64,000 bases of DNA from Pseudonocardia autotrophica (GTDB lineage Bacteria; Actinomycetota; Actinomycetes; Mycobacteriales; Pseudonocardiaceae): assembly GCF_000717175.1 (NCBI RefSeq), contig NZ_JNYD01000013.1, forward strand, positions 124,001 to 188,000, in the 5' to 3' direction. Shown piece after piece: positions 24,660-33,930 of this stretch. A program made the position numbers and the translations under genes. The notes under the pieces were generated by a model. The model was not told the origin of the DNA and searched no databases. It saw nothing but the letters and a program-made list of their open reading frames with translations. Each line of letters begins with the position of its first letter. Positions within the stretch are counted from its first letter, which is position 1.

Positions 24660-25772
24660 ATGTCGACTTCCCTGCCCCTGGTCTTCGACGCGCCGAAGCG
24701 CGCGACCCCGCCCCGTCACCTCGCCGACCTCGATCCCGCCGAGCGCAAGGCGGCGGTGACGGAGCTCGGCCTGCCCGGCTTCCGGGCCGACCAGCTGGCG
24801 CGGCACTACTTCGGCAGGCTGACCGCCGACCTCGGCGAGATGAGCGACCTGCCGGCCGCCGCCCGCGCGCAGCTCGGGGCGCTGCTGCCGCCGCTGGTCC
24901 GGACGGTCAAGGAGCAGGTCTGCGACGACGGGCAGACCCGCAAGACCCTCTGGAAAGGCCACGACGGCACGCTCGCCGAGTCCGTCCTCATGGGCTACCC
25001 GGACCGCGCCACGGTCTGCATCTCCAGCCAGGCCGGCTGCGGCATGGCCTGCCCGTTCTGCGCCACGGGCCAGGGCGGGCTGCAGCGCAACCTGTCCACG
25101 GCCGAGATCGTCGACCAGGTGCGGCAGGCCGCGCGCAAGGCGCAGGAGGGCGCGCTGGGCGAGCCCCGGCGGCTGTCGAACATCGTGTTCATGGGCATGG
25201 GTGAGCCGCTCGCGAACTACAAGCGGGTCGTCGCCGCGCTGCGCCGGATCACCGAGCCCGCCCCGAGCGGCCTCGGCATCTCCCCGCGCGGGGTCACCGT
25301 GTCGACCGTCGGGCTGGTCCCGGCCATCGACAAGCTCGCGCAGGAGGGGCTGCCGGTCACCCTGGCGATCTCCCTCCACACCCCGGACGACGAGCTGCGC
25401 GACACCCTCGTGCCCGTCAACAACCGCTGGAAGGTCGCCGAGGTCCTCGACGCCGGGCGGCGCTACGCGCAGACGACCGGGCGTCGGATCAGCATCGAGT
25501 ACGCCCTGATCCGGGACGTGAACGACCAGCCCTGGCGCGCCGACCTGCTCGGCAAGCTACTGCGCCAGCGGATCGGCACCAAGCGCGTGCACGTGAACCT
25601 CATCCCGCTCAACCCGACGCCGGGCAGCGAGTGGGACGCGAGCCCCAAGCCCGTCGAGCGGGAGTTCGTGCGCCGGGTGCAGGCCGCCGGCGTCTCCTGC
25701 ACGGTCCGCGACACCCGCGGCCAGGAGATCGACGCCGCCTGCGGCCAGCTCGCCGCCACCGCCCGCACCTGA
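24660..25772 (+). CDS. rlmN: Dual-specificity rRNA/tRNA adenine-C2 methyltransferase RlmN
   Basis: The 370-residue radical-SAM enzyme has the cluster motif C127-x3-C131-x2-C134 ([15 protein letters not shown]), the GMGEPLANY motif and the C-terminal catalytic region [19 protein letters not shown] with its second cysteine. It methylates A2503 of 23S rRNA and A37 of some tRNAs. ATG 24660 is preceded by GAAGGGCC and by a CACACT box at 24645. It follows the cdsA region as in mycobacteria and is convergent with the ABC importer. Confidence 0.95.
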   Translation: MSTSLPLVFDAPKRATPPRHLADLDPAERKAAVTELGLPGFRADQLARHYFGRLTADLGEMSDLPAAARAQLGALLPPLVRTVKEQVCDDGQTRKTLWKGHDGTLAESVLMGYPDRATVCISSQAGCGMACPFCATGQGGLQRNLSTAEIVDQVRQAARKAQEGALGEPRRLSNIVFMGMGEPLANYKRVVAALRRITEPAPSGLGISPRGVTVSTVGLVPAIDKLAQEGLPVTLAISLHTPDDELRDTLVPVNNRWKVAEVLDAGRRYAQTTGRRISIEYALIRDVNDQPWRADLLGKLLRQRIGTKRVHVNLIPLNPTPGSEWDASPKPVEREFVRRVQAAGVSCTVRDTRGQEIDAACGQLAATART

Positions 25773-25789
25773 CCCCGACCGCAGCGAAC

Positions 25790-25824
25790 GGCGCTCTCGC
25801 TCACCAGGTGTGAGCGAAGGCGCC
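25790..25824. terminator. Hairpin after rlmN
   Basis: GGCGCTCTCGCTCAC (25790-25804) pairs with GTGAGCGAAGGCGCC (25810-25824) with two mismatches. It lies 17 bases after the rlmN stop and just before a second hairpin. A terminator role is likely. Confidence 0.5.
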
Positions 25825-25856
25825 GCTCGCTCGTCGGGTTCGTGCAGTCAGGCCTC

Positions 25857-25896
25857 GTGAGTGGCGATAGCTGCCATAGCGACTATCGCCACTCAC
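25857..25896. repeat. 40-bp palindromic element, copy 1, between convergent genes
   Basis: GTGAGTGGCGATAG (25857-25870) and CTATCGCCACTCAC (25883-25896) form a perfect 14-bp stem with a 12-base loop. The outer arms (GTGAGYGGCGA ... TCGCC) match those of the elements at 31530 and 33891. It begins 5 bases after the stop of the ABC ATPase on the minus strand. Probably terminates both convergent transcripts. Confidence 0.65.
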
Positions 25897-25901
25897 AGGG
25901 G

Positions 25902-26990
<1,089 letters not shown>

Positions 26991-27020
26991 GACGGGCCTC
27001 CTTCACTGGACTGGCCCCGG

Positions 27021-27896
27021 TCACTTCACGGCTCCGAAGGAGAGGCCCTGGACGAGCTTGTTCTGGGCGATCCACCCGGCGATGACGACGGGCAGCGCGG
27101 CCAGGGTGGCCGCGGCGCACAGCTTGGCGAAGTACAGCCCCTCGGAGGTGATGAACCCGACGAGGAACACCGGCACGGTCGCGGCCCGCGCCGCGGTGAG
27201 GTTGACGGCGAAGAAGAACTCGTTCCACGCGAAGATCACGCAGATCAGCGCGGTGGCCGCCATGCCGGGGGAGATGACCGGGAGCACGACCTCGCGCAGC
27301 GACCGCGCGAGCGAGGCCCCGTCCATGCTCGCCGCCTCCAGCAGCTCCTTCGGGACCTCCTGGAAGAACGACCGCATCATCCACACGGCGATCGGCAGGT
27401 TCATGGCCGTGTAGAGGATGATCAGCGTCCAGATGTTGTCGAGCATCCCGACGTTGTTGACGACGACGTAGATCGGCACGATCGCCGCCACGACCGGGAG
27501 CATCTTCGTGGAGATGAAGAAGAACAGGACGTCCTGGACCTTCTTCACCGGGCGCAACGACACCGCGAACGCCGCGGGCGTGGCCAGCGCCAGCACCAGG
27601 ATCGTCGAGACGACCGTGGCGAACAGCGAGTTGAGCAGGTACGGGCCGATGCCGGCGTCGAACACCGTGCGGAACTGCTCCAGCGTCGGCGTGAAGAACA
27701 GCTTCGGCGGCGACGTGTAGGCGTCGGCCTCCTGCTTGAAGGCCGTGAGGACCATCCAGAGGATCGGGAAGAAGAACCCGATGCCGACGATCCAGGCCAG
27801 CACGGTCAGCAGGCTCGAGCCGACCTTGCCCTTCTTCGCAGGGGCGAGCTCCTCCGTGCGCGCGGCGGGCGCACGTTCGGCGGTGGGGGCGGCCAT
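27021..27896 (-). CDS. ABC sugar/polyol permease (MalG type)
   Basis: The 291-residue protein has six membrane helices and the EAA motif EAASMDGASLARSLREVVLP in the last cytoplasmic loop. ATG at 27896 shares a base with the stop of the other permease (TGATG). Its N-terminal ~20 residues are Ala/Pro/Glu-rich and hydrophilic. With the next gene it forms the channel of the importer. Confidence 0.92.
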   Translation of the reverse strand: MAAPTAERAPAARTEELAPAKKGKVGSSLLTVLAWIVGIGFFFPILWMVLTAFKQEADAYTSPPKLFFTPTLEQFRTVFDAGIGPYLLNSLFATVVSTILVLALATPAAFAVSLRPVKKVQDVLFFFISTKMLPVVAAIVPIYVVVNNVGMLDNIWTLIILYTAMNLPIAVWMMRSFFQEVPKELLEAASMDGASLARSLREVVLPVISPGMAATALICVIFAWNEFFFAVNLTAARAATVPVFLVGFITSEGLYFAKLCAAATLAALPVVIAGWIAQNKLVQGLSFGAVK

Positions 27897-28837
27897 CACG
27901 TCTCCTCTCCTCCGGAGAAGCTGCGGAAGATCAACCGCAGGGCGAACGTGGCGACGATGATCGTGGCGACCACGACGACCACGCCCATCGCGGCGGACTG
28001 TCCGATGTCGAAGCCCAGGAACGCGCGCTGGTAGATGTAGAAGGGCAGGTTCGCGCTGGCGGTGCCCGGGCCGCCCTGGGTCATCATGTAGATGGCGTCG
28101 AAGGTGTTGATCAGGTAGATCGCGCCGAGCACGATGCCCAGCTCGATGAACCGGCGCAGGTGCGGGATCGTCACCTCGCGGAAGACGCCCCAGGTGTTGG
28201 CGCCGTCGACCCGGGCCGCCTCCAGTACGTCGTGCGGCTGGCTCTGCAGGCCCGCGAGGATCAGCAGCATCATGAACGGCGTCCACTGCCAGACCAGGGC
28301 GATCATCACCGAGGTCAGCGGGAACGTCGAGATCCAGTCCGTGTCGCCCGCGCCGAAGGGCGAGAGCACGAAGTTGATCAGGCCGTAGGTCGGGTCGAAC
28401 AGGACCGTCTTCCACAGCAGCGCGGCCGCGACCGGCGTGATGAGGAACGGCGTGATCAGCAGCGTGCGGATGAACCCCCGGCCGAAGAAGGCCCGGTCCA
28501 GGAGCAGGGCGAACAGCAGCCCCAGGAGCAGCGAGAACAGCACGGCGCCCGCGGTGAGCAGCACCGTGTTGAGGGCGACCTGGCGGAACTGGCTGTCCGT
28601 GAACACCAGGATGTAGTTGTCCACGCCCACGAACTGCCGGCTGCCCGGGCGCACCAGGTTCCAGGACTGCAGCGAGTAGTAGATCGTGAACAGGAACGGC
28701 AGCTGCGTGACGATGATCGTGAAGACCAGCGCCGGCAGCAGCGGGGCGCGGCGGATCCACCCGTCGGCCCGCGATCCCGGTCCGCGGTCCGGCCGGCGGG
28801 GCGTGAGCTCCGCGGGCCGCTCGGCGGTGACGGTCAT
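27896..28837 (-). CDS. ABC sugar/polyol permease (MalF type)
   Basis: The 313-residue protein has six membrane helices and the EAA motif EAARVDGANTWGVFREVTIP. ATG 28837 overlaps the binding-protein stop (ATGA). The periplasmic-side segment with NYILVFTDSQFRQVALNT is typical of the MalF-type partner. It is the second gene of the importer operon. Confidence 0.92.
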   Translation of the reverse strand: MTVTAERPAELTPRRPDRGPGSRADGWIRRAPLLPALVFTIIVTQLPFLFTIYYSLQSWNLVRPGSRQFVGVDNYILVFTDSQFRQVALNTVLLTAGAVLFSLLLGLLFALLLDRAFFGRGFIRTLLITPFLITPVAAALLWKTVLFDPTYGLINFVLSPFGAGDTDWISTFPLTSVMIALVWQWTPFMMLLILAGLQSQPHDVLEAARVDGANTWGVFREVTIPHLRRFIELGIVLGAIYLINTFDAIYMMTQGGPGTASANLPFYIYQRAFLGFDIGQSAAMGVVVVVATIIVATFALRLIFRSFSGGEET

Positions 28838-30267
28838 TGTCCGGCCCCCTGTCGCTGGTAGGACTCGCCGACGGTCTCGGCGTAGACCTGGGCCTGGTCG
28901 AGCGCCTCGTCGGTCGTCTGCTGGCCGGCGATGGCCGCCGACAGCTGCTGGCTGACCCGCGTGCCGAGGTCCTGGAACTCGGGGATGGCGAGGAACTGCA
29001 CGCCGGTGTAGGGCACCGGCTCGACGGTCGGGTTCTTCTGGTCGGCCGCCGCGATGGCGTCGAGCGTCTGCTGCGCGTAGGCCTTCGACGCCTCGACGTA
29101 CTCGGGGATCTGGTAGGTCGACTGCCGGGCGCCGGGCGGTACGTGCTCCCACCCGAGCTGCTGGCCGACCATCGGCCCGTACTCCTTGCTCGTCATCCAG
29201 GACAGGAACTTCCAGGTGTCCTCGGTGCTGCCCTTCTCGTCCGAGGTCTTCGGGATGGCGAGCGACCAGGTGTAGAGCCAGCCCGAGTCGGGCTTCTCGA
29301 CGATCGGCGCCGGCGCGTAGCCGACCTTGCCGGCGACCCGGCTCTCGTCCGGGTTCTCGACGATGCCTGCGGCGACCGTGGCGTCGTACCACATGGCCGC
29401 GTTGCCCTGGCTGAACTGCGTGCCGCACTCGCTGAACCCGCTGGTCGCGGCGCCGGGCTCGCCGTACTGGCGGACCAGGTCGACGTAGAAGTTCGCGGCC
29501 TGCCGGAACTGCGGCGAGGTGAGCTGGGCGTTCCACTGCGGGTCGTACCAGCGGGCGCCGAAGGTGTTGGCGACGGTGTCGAACGGCGCCATGACCTCGC
29601 CCCAGCCGGGCTTGCCGCGCAGGCAGATCCCCGACATGCCCGTGTCCGGGTTGTCGAGCTTCTGGGCCGCAGCGGCGATCTCCTGCCACGTCGGCTGCGC
29701 CGGCATCGTGATCCCGGCCTGCTCGAAGAGGTCCTTGCGGTACATCAGGAAGGACGACTCGCCGTAGAACGGGACGGAGTACATGTGCCCGTCGGGGCCG
29801 GAGAGGGCCTCGCGGACGGCGGGGATGAAGTCGTTCTCGTCGTAGCCCGGGCTGCGGGCCATCAGCGGGTCGAGGTCGACGAGCCAGCCGTTGGCGGCCC
29901 ACTGCGGCGTCTCGTAGTTCGAGATCATGACCGCGTCGAACTCGCCGCCGCCGGTGGCGACCGACGCCGTGATCTTGGCGCGGGCCTCGTTCTCGGACAG
30001 GCTCACGAACTTCAGCCGGATGCCGGGGTTCTCGGCCTCGAACTGCGGCGAGAGCTGGATGGCGTCCTGCATCTGCGGGTTGGACACGATCGCGATCGTG
30101 ATCGTGCGCTGGCCGTCGCCCCCGCCGCCGAGGTCACCGGCGCCCGCGCAGCCGGAGAGGGCGAGCGCGAGTGCGGCGAGCAGGGCGAGGGGCCCCGACC
30201 GGGCGAGCCGGAGCCGGCCCGGGGTGCGACGGGGCGGTCGGTCGGATCTCCTGTGCGGTGGGGCCAC
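28834..30267 (-). CDS. Solute-binding lipoprotein, probably polyol-specific
   Basis: GTG at 30267 is chosen because AGGAGGG lies 6 bases upstream; longer starts add low-complexity sequence. The 477-residue protein has an Arg-rich start and a lipoprotein signal (LLAALALALSGC), then a family-1 solute-binding fold. Segments such as VPFYGESSFLMYRKDLFEQA and GICLRGKPGWGEVMAPFDT resemble the sorbitol/mannitol binding proteins SmoE/MtlE, so a sugar alcohol is the likely ligand. It opens the operon and is divergent from the LacI regulator. Confidence 0.85.
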   Translation of the reverse strand: MAPPHRRSDRPPRRTPGRLRLARSGPLALLAALALALSGCAGAGDLGGGGDGQRTITIAIVSNPQMQDAIQLSPQFEAENPGIRLKFVSLSENEARAKITASVATGGGEFDAVMISNYETPQWAANGWLVDLDPLMARSPGYDENDFIPAVREALSGPDGHMYSVPFYGESSFLMYRKDLFEQAGITMPAQPTWQEIAAAAQKLDNPDTGMSGICLRGKPGWGEVMAPFDTVANTFGARWYDPQWNAQLTSPQFRQAANFYVDLVRQYGEPGAATSGFSECGTQFSQGNAAMWYDATVAAGIVENPDESRVAGKVGYAPAPIVEKPDSGWLYTWSLAIPKTSDEKGSTEDTWKFLSWMTSKEYGPMVGQQLGWEHVPPGARQSTYQIPEYVEASKAYAQQTLDAIAAADQKNPTVEPVPYTGVQFLAIPEFQDLGTRVSQQLSAAIAGQQTTDEALDQAQVYAETVGESYQRQGAGQ

Positions 30268-30430
30268 GATGCCCTCCTGATCGGTCGCCGTCGTCCGCCC
30301 CGCCGCGGCGGGCGCCCGTGGGGCCGTCCCGGTGCACCGCGGCGGAACCGACTGTCTTCGCGGGTTCCCCGTCGTGCAGACCCCGCACCGGACGTGTTCC
30401 ATGTCACGACGGAAGCACGGTAAGGGGAAG

Positions 30431-30455
30431 TTAAGCGCTTGCGCAACCGCTTACG
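30431..30455. promoter_or_regulatory. LacI-type operator cluster between importer and regulator
   Basis: Two overlapping palindromes AAGCGCTT (30433-30440) and TTGCGCAA (30439-30446) are followed by AACCGCTTAC. LacI-family operators usually read like AANCGNTT with a central CG. The site lies in the 270-base divergent gap and would let one repressor control both directions. The rest of the gap is featureless. Confidence 0.55.
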
Positions 30456-30537
30456 TCGTATGGTTCCCTGCATCCGGTGACACGGCTCACGCCGAAGGGG
30501 CCGTCTGTGCCCGGGGCCGGTGGAGCGGGAGGTGCGC

Positions 30538-31533
30538 GTGGCGACCATGGCCGACGTGGCGCGGCTGGCCGGGGTGTCGATCGCGACGGTGTCCCACGTC
30601 CTCAACGGGACCCGCGCCGTCCGCCCCGCGACGCGGGCCCTGGTGCTCGACGCCGTCCGCGCCGCCGACTACACCCCCAACTCCGTGGCGCAGTCGCTCG
30701 CCACCGCCCGCACCACCACGATCGGGCTCGCGCTCTCGGCGATCTCCAACCCGTTCCTCGGCGAGCTGATCCACGCGATCGAGGCCGAGGCCGCCCGGCA
30801 GGGCTACACGCTGCTGCTCGTCGACCCGCACGAGGACCCCGACTACGAGGACACGGTGATCCGACGGCTGCACGCCCGCCGGGTCGACGGCGTGCTGTTC
30901 GCGCCCTCCGCCCGGCCGGGGGAGGCGCTGAAGTACCTGGGCGCCCGCGGCGTGCCGACCGTGCTCGTCGACCGGCTGATCGACGACCGGATGGACCAGG
31001 TCGGCAGCGAGAACGTCGAGGCGGTCGCGGGGCTCGTCGCCCACCTCGCCGGGCGCGGGCACCGCCGCGTCGCGCTGGTGGCGGGCCACCCCGGGCTGCA
31101 GACGACGGTCGAACGGATCGAGGGCTACCGGCTCGGGCTGCGCCGCGCGGGCCTCGACCGGGACCCCCGGCTGCTGGTCGACGGGCACTCGGCCGAAGAG
31201 CCCGCCCGGGTCGCCGTGCACGCCCTGCTCGCCACGGCCCACCCGCCCACGGCGGTGATCACCGGTAACAACTCCATGACGATCGGGGCGATGCAGGCGT
31301 TCCGGGAGGCGGGGGTCGACGTGCCGCGGGACGTCGCGCTGGCCTGCTTCGACGACTTCCCCTGGGCGGACCTCTTCGCCCCGCGGCTCACCGTCGTCGC
31401 GCAGCCCTTCGCGGAGATGGGGCGGGAGGCGGTGCGACTGCTGCTGCGCCGCATGGCCGACCCCACCGCCGAGCCCGTGACCACCCGTCTCACCCCCCGG
31501 TTCGTGCACCGCGACTCGTGCGGCTGCCCGTGA
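30538..31533 (+). CDS. LacI-family transcriptional regulator of the importer
   Basis: GTG at 30538 has GGGAGG 6 bases upstream; GTG 30520 is the alternative. The 331-residue protein has the LacI helix-turn-helix (TMADVARLAGVSIATVSHVL, about 3-22), the hinge (NSVAQSLATART) and a periplasmic-binding-like sensor domain. Being divergent from the binding-protein gene, it likely represses the importer until the polyol binds. Its stop codon lies inside the palindromic element at 31530. Confidence 0.9.
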   Translation: MATMADVARLAGVSIATVSHVLNGTRAVRPATRALVLDAVRAADYTPNSVAQSLATARTTTIGLALSAISNPFLGELIHAIEAEAARQGYTLLLVDPHEDPDYEDTVIRRLHARRVDGVLFAPSARPGEALKYLGARGVPTVLVDRLIDDRMDQVGSENVEAVAGLVAHLAGRGHRRVALVAGHPGLQTTVERIEGYRLGLRRAGLDRDPRLLVDGHSAEEPARVAVHALLATAHPPTAVITGNNSMTIGAMQAFREAGVDVPRDVALACFDDFPWADLFAPRLTVVAQPFAEMGREAVRLLLRRMADPTAEPVTTRLTPRFVHRDSCGCP

Positions 31534-31569
31534 GCGGCAACTGCCCCTAGAGGGGCAGTCGCCACGCAC
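31530..31569 (+). repeat. 40-bp palindromic element, copy 2, at the lacI stop
   Basis: The element reads GTGAGCGGCAACTGCCCC, TAGA, then GGGGCAGTCGCCACGCAC. Its TGA is the lacI stop. Its core stem is ACTGCCCC/GGGGCAGT. It is repeated at 33891-33930 in inverted orientation with two mismatches in 40 bases. Confidence 0.75.
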
Positions 31570-31639
31570 GACCTCGGGTGAGCTGCGAGAACGCGTCCAC
31601 CGGCAGGGGAGTCCGCTCGCCTCCGTCGTCGCCGCACGC

Positions 31640-31645
31640 CACACT
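31640..31645 (+). promoter_or_regulatory. -10 box of a predicted leaderless transcript (ligC)
   Basis: CACACT ends 7 bases before GTG 31653. No ribosome site precedes the GTG. Confidence 0.35.
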
Positions 31646-31652
31646 GGACGGC

Positions 31653-32720
31653 GTGGACCTGCCCGTGATGCCGCCCGTCGCGCCGATGCTGGCCAAGCCC
31701 GTCAAGGACATCCCGCCCGGTCAGCTGTACGAGCCGAAGTGGGACGGCTTCCGGTCGATCGTCTTCCGCGACGGCGACGAGATCGAGATCGGCAGCCGCA
31801 ACGAGCGGCCGATGACCCGGTACTTCCCCGAGGTCGTCGAGGCGGTGCGGGCGAACTTCCCGGAGCGCGCGGTGATCGACGGCGAGATCGTCGTGGCCGA
31901 CACCGGCCGCAACACCCTCGACTTCGAGGCCCTCCAGCAGCGTGTGCACCCCGCGGCGAGCCGGGTGAAGCTGCTGTCCGAGCAGACCCCGGCCAGCTTC
32001 ATCGCGTTCGACCTGCTCGCGATCGGCGACGAGGACCTCACCGAGGAGCCCTTCGAGGTGCGGCGCGCCCGGCTGGAGGAGGCGCTCGCGAAGGCACAGC
32101 CGCCGGTCCACCTCACCCCGCTGACCCGCGACACCGACGAGGCGCGCCGCTGGTTCGAGCAGTTCGAGGGCGCGGGGCTCGACGGGCTGATCGCCAAGAA
32201 GCCCGACCAGACCTACCAGCCCGACAAGCGGGTGATGGCCAAGATCAAGCACGAGCGCACCTGCGACTGCGTGGTCGCCGGCTACCGGGTGCACAAGTCC
32301 GGGCCCGACGCGATCGGCTCGCTCCTGCTCGGGCTGTTCGACGACCGGGGCGTGCTCGCGTCCGTCGGCGTGGTCGGGGCCTTCCCGATGGCGACCCGGC
32401 GATCGCTGTTCACCGAGCTCCAGCCGCTGGTCACGGAGTTCGAGGGGCACCCCTGGAACTGGGCGGCGCACCTGGACGGGGAGCGGACCCCGCGCAAGAA
32501 CGAGACCAGTCGGTGGAACGCGGGCAAGGACCTGTCGTTCACCCCGCTGCGCCCCGAGCGGGTCGTCGAGGTCCGCTACGACTACATGGAGGGCGCGCGC
32601 TTCCGGCACACCGCCCAGTTCGTCCGCTGGCGGCCCGACCGCGAGCCGGGGTCGTGCACCTACGAGCAGCTCGAGCGGCCCGTCTCCTTCGACCTCGCCG
32701 AGGTGCTGGCGAGCGGCTGA
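31653..32720 (+). CDS. ligC: ATP-dependent DNA ligase, LigC type
   Basis: The 355-residue protein has nucleotidyltransferase motif I EPKWDGFRS with adenylation lysine K29, then IDGEIVV (motif III), FIAFDLLAI, LDGLIAKKPDQTY (motif IV) and VMAKIKHERTCDC (motif V), followed by an OB domain. Length and motifs match mycobacterial LigC. In mycobacteria LigC works with Prim-PolC in repair, including base excision repair. A Prim-Pol gene and a Mug glycosylase lie within 2.2 kb here. Confidence 0.85.
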   Translation: MDLPVMPPVAPMLAKPVKDIPPGQLYEPKWDGFRSIVFRDGDEIEIGSRNERPMTRYFPEVVEAVRANFPERAVIDGEIVVADTGRNTLDFEALQQRVHPAASRVKLLSEQTPASFIAFDLLAIGDEDLTEEPFEVRRARLEEALAKAQPPVHLTPLTRDTDEARRWFEQFEGAGLDGLIAKKPDQTYQPDKRVMAKIKHERTCDCVVAGYRVHKSGPDAIGSLLLGLFDDRGVLASVGVVGAFPMATRRSLFTELQPLVTEFEGHPWNWAAHLDGERTPRKNETSRWNAGKDLSFTPLRPERVVEVRYDYMEGARFRHTAQFVRWRPDREPGSCTYEQLERPVSFDLAEVLASG

Positions 32721-32780
32721 TCCGGCGCGCCCCGGCGTCGCCGCTGGTCAGCCGGGCGGGGAGAGGGCATCCTTGATCCC

Positions 32781-33236
32781 GTGGACACCGCCCACGACCG
32801 GCCCGGACACGTGCACGGGCCCGGCTGCGACCACTCGGCCGACAAGCCGATCGGCTGGTGGCTCAAACACGTCGACCGGTTGATCGAGTCGTCGCTCGAC
32901 CGGACCCTCGCCGGGGAGGGGATCGGCCGCCGCCACTGGCAGACCCTCAACGCGATCGCCGGCGGCGCCGACACCCTCGCCGCGCTCGACTCGTCCCTGG
33001 CGCCCTTCCGCGGCACCGGACCCGAGATCCGCATGGTCCTCGACCAGCTGCGAGCCAAGGGCTGGGTGCAGGAGGCGGCCGGACGCGTCACGATCACCCC
33101 CGCGGGCGCCGCCGCCCGCGGCCGGTTGGTCGCCGCGGTCCGCGACCACCGCGCGCGGATCACCGACGGCATCAGCGACGACGAGTACCGCGCCACCGTC
33201 GCGGTCCTACGGCGGATGGCCCGCAACCTCTCCTGA
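32781..33236 (+). CDS. MarR-like winged-helix protein
   Basis: The 151-residue protein starts with a His-rich segment (DRPGHVHGPGCDHSAD) that could bind metal, then a MarR-like core: IGWWLKHVDRLIES, IGRRHWQTLNAIAGG, IRMVLDQLRAKGWVQEAAGR. Regulators of this shape bind DNA as dimers. Its target may be its own neighbours; nothing in the sequence proves it. GTG 32781 is 60 bases after ligC. Confidence 0.65.
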   Translation: MDTAHDRPGHVHGPGCDHSADKPIGWWLKHVDRLIESSLDRTLAGEGIGRRHWQTLNAIAGGADTLAALDSSLAPFRGTGPEIRMVLDQLRAKGWVQEAAGRVTITPAGAAARGRLVAAVRDHRARITDGISDDEYRATVAVLRRMARNLS

Positions 33237-33302
33237 ACCGGCCGGACCCGCCCGAACGGGCCCTTCCGTCCGGGTCCGGGTGCGCGCCCTCCCGCCTGCG
33301 GC

Positions 33303-33308
33303 GATGAT
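33303..33308 (+). promoter_or_regulatory. -10 box of a predicted leaderless transcript (mug)
   Basis: GATGAT ends 6 bases before ATG 33315. A ribosome site is lacking. Confidence 0.35.
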
Positions 33309-33314
33309 GAGCCC

Positions 33315-33869
33315 ATGGCGATGCCGACCGCGGCCGAACTGGAGGCCGCACGGGAGCGCCTGCTCCCGGACGTCCTGCCGGGACCGGACGACCCGGCCCT
33401 GCGGGTGCTCTTCTGCGGCATCAACCCGGGGCTCGTCTCGGCGGCCACGGGCCACCACTTCGCCCGCCCCGGCAACCGCTTCTGGCCGGTGCTGCACGAC
33501 TCCGGGTTCACGCCGCGGCTGCTGCGCCCGGACGAGCAGGGCGAGCTGCCGGGCTGGGGCCTCGGTATCACCAACATGGCCGCCCGGCCCACCGCCCGGG
33601 CGGACGAGCTGTCGGACGCCGAGCTGCTCGAGGGCGGCGAGGTGCTGCGCGCGCTGGTGGAGCGGCTGCGCCCGAGCTGGCTCGCCGTGGTCGGGATGGG
33701 GGCCTACCGCACGGCCTTCGCCGATCGTGGCGCGCTGGTCGGGGCGCAGGAGCCCGCGCTCGGCGCCACGCGGATCTGGGTGCTGCCCAACCCCAGCGGT
33801 CTGAACGCCCACTGGTCGCGCGCCACGCTCACCGAGGAGTTCGCGCGGCTGCGGGCCGCAGCCTTCTGA
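33315..33869 (+). CDS. mug: G/U mismatch-specific DNA glycosylase (Mug)
   Basis: The 184-residue enzyme has the Mug active-site motif CGINPGLVSAATGHHF (about 35-50), ITNMAARPT, and the second motif LPNPSGLNAHW. It removes uracil or ethenocytosine opposite guanine. Placement between a LigC-type ligase and a Prim-Pol suggests a dedicated repair group. The product ends at 33869; a palindromic element follows. Confidence 0.9.
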   Translation: MAMPTAAELEAARERLLPDVLPGPDDPALRVLFCGINPGLVSAATGHHFARPGNRFWPVLHDSGFTPRLLRPDEQGELPGWGLGITNMAARPTARADELSDAELLEGGEVLRALVERLRPSWLAVVGMGAYRTAFADRGALVGAQEPALGATRIWVLPNPSGLNAHWSRATLTEEFARLRAAAF

Positions 33870-33890
33870 CACCGCAGGTCACCGGGGGTC

Positions 33891-33930
33891 GTGCGTGGCG
33901 AGTGCCCCTCTAGGGGCAGTCGCCGCTCAC
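33891..33930 (-). repeat. 40-bp palindromic element, copy 3, at the Prim-Pol stop
   Basis: Read on the minus strand it is GTGAGCGGCGACTGCCCC, TAGA, GGGGCACTCGCCACGCAC, differing from copy 2 at two bases. The Prim-Pol stop (33927-33929) is inside it. Similarity extends about 12 further bases (GACCCCCGGTGA against GACCTCGGGTGA). Confidence 0.75.

Noticed and set aside
28834..30423. Long plus-strand open frame opposite the binding-protein gene
   Set aside because: Antisense shadow typical of GC-saturated third positions; the minus strand carries a clear lipoprotein with signal and operon context.
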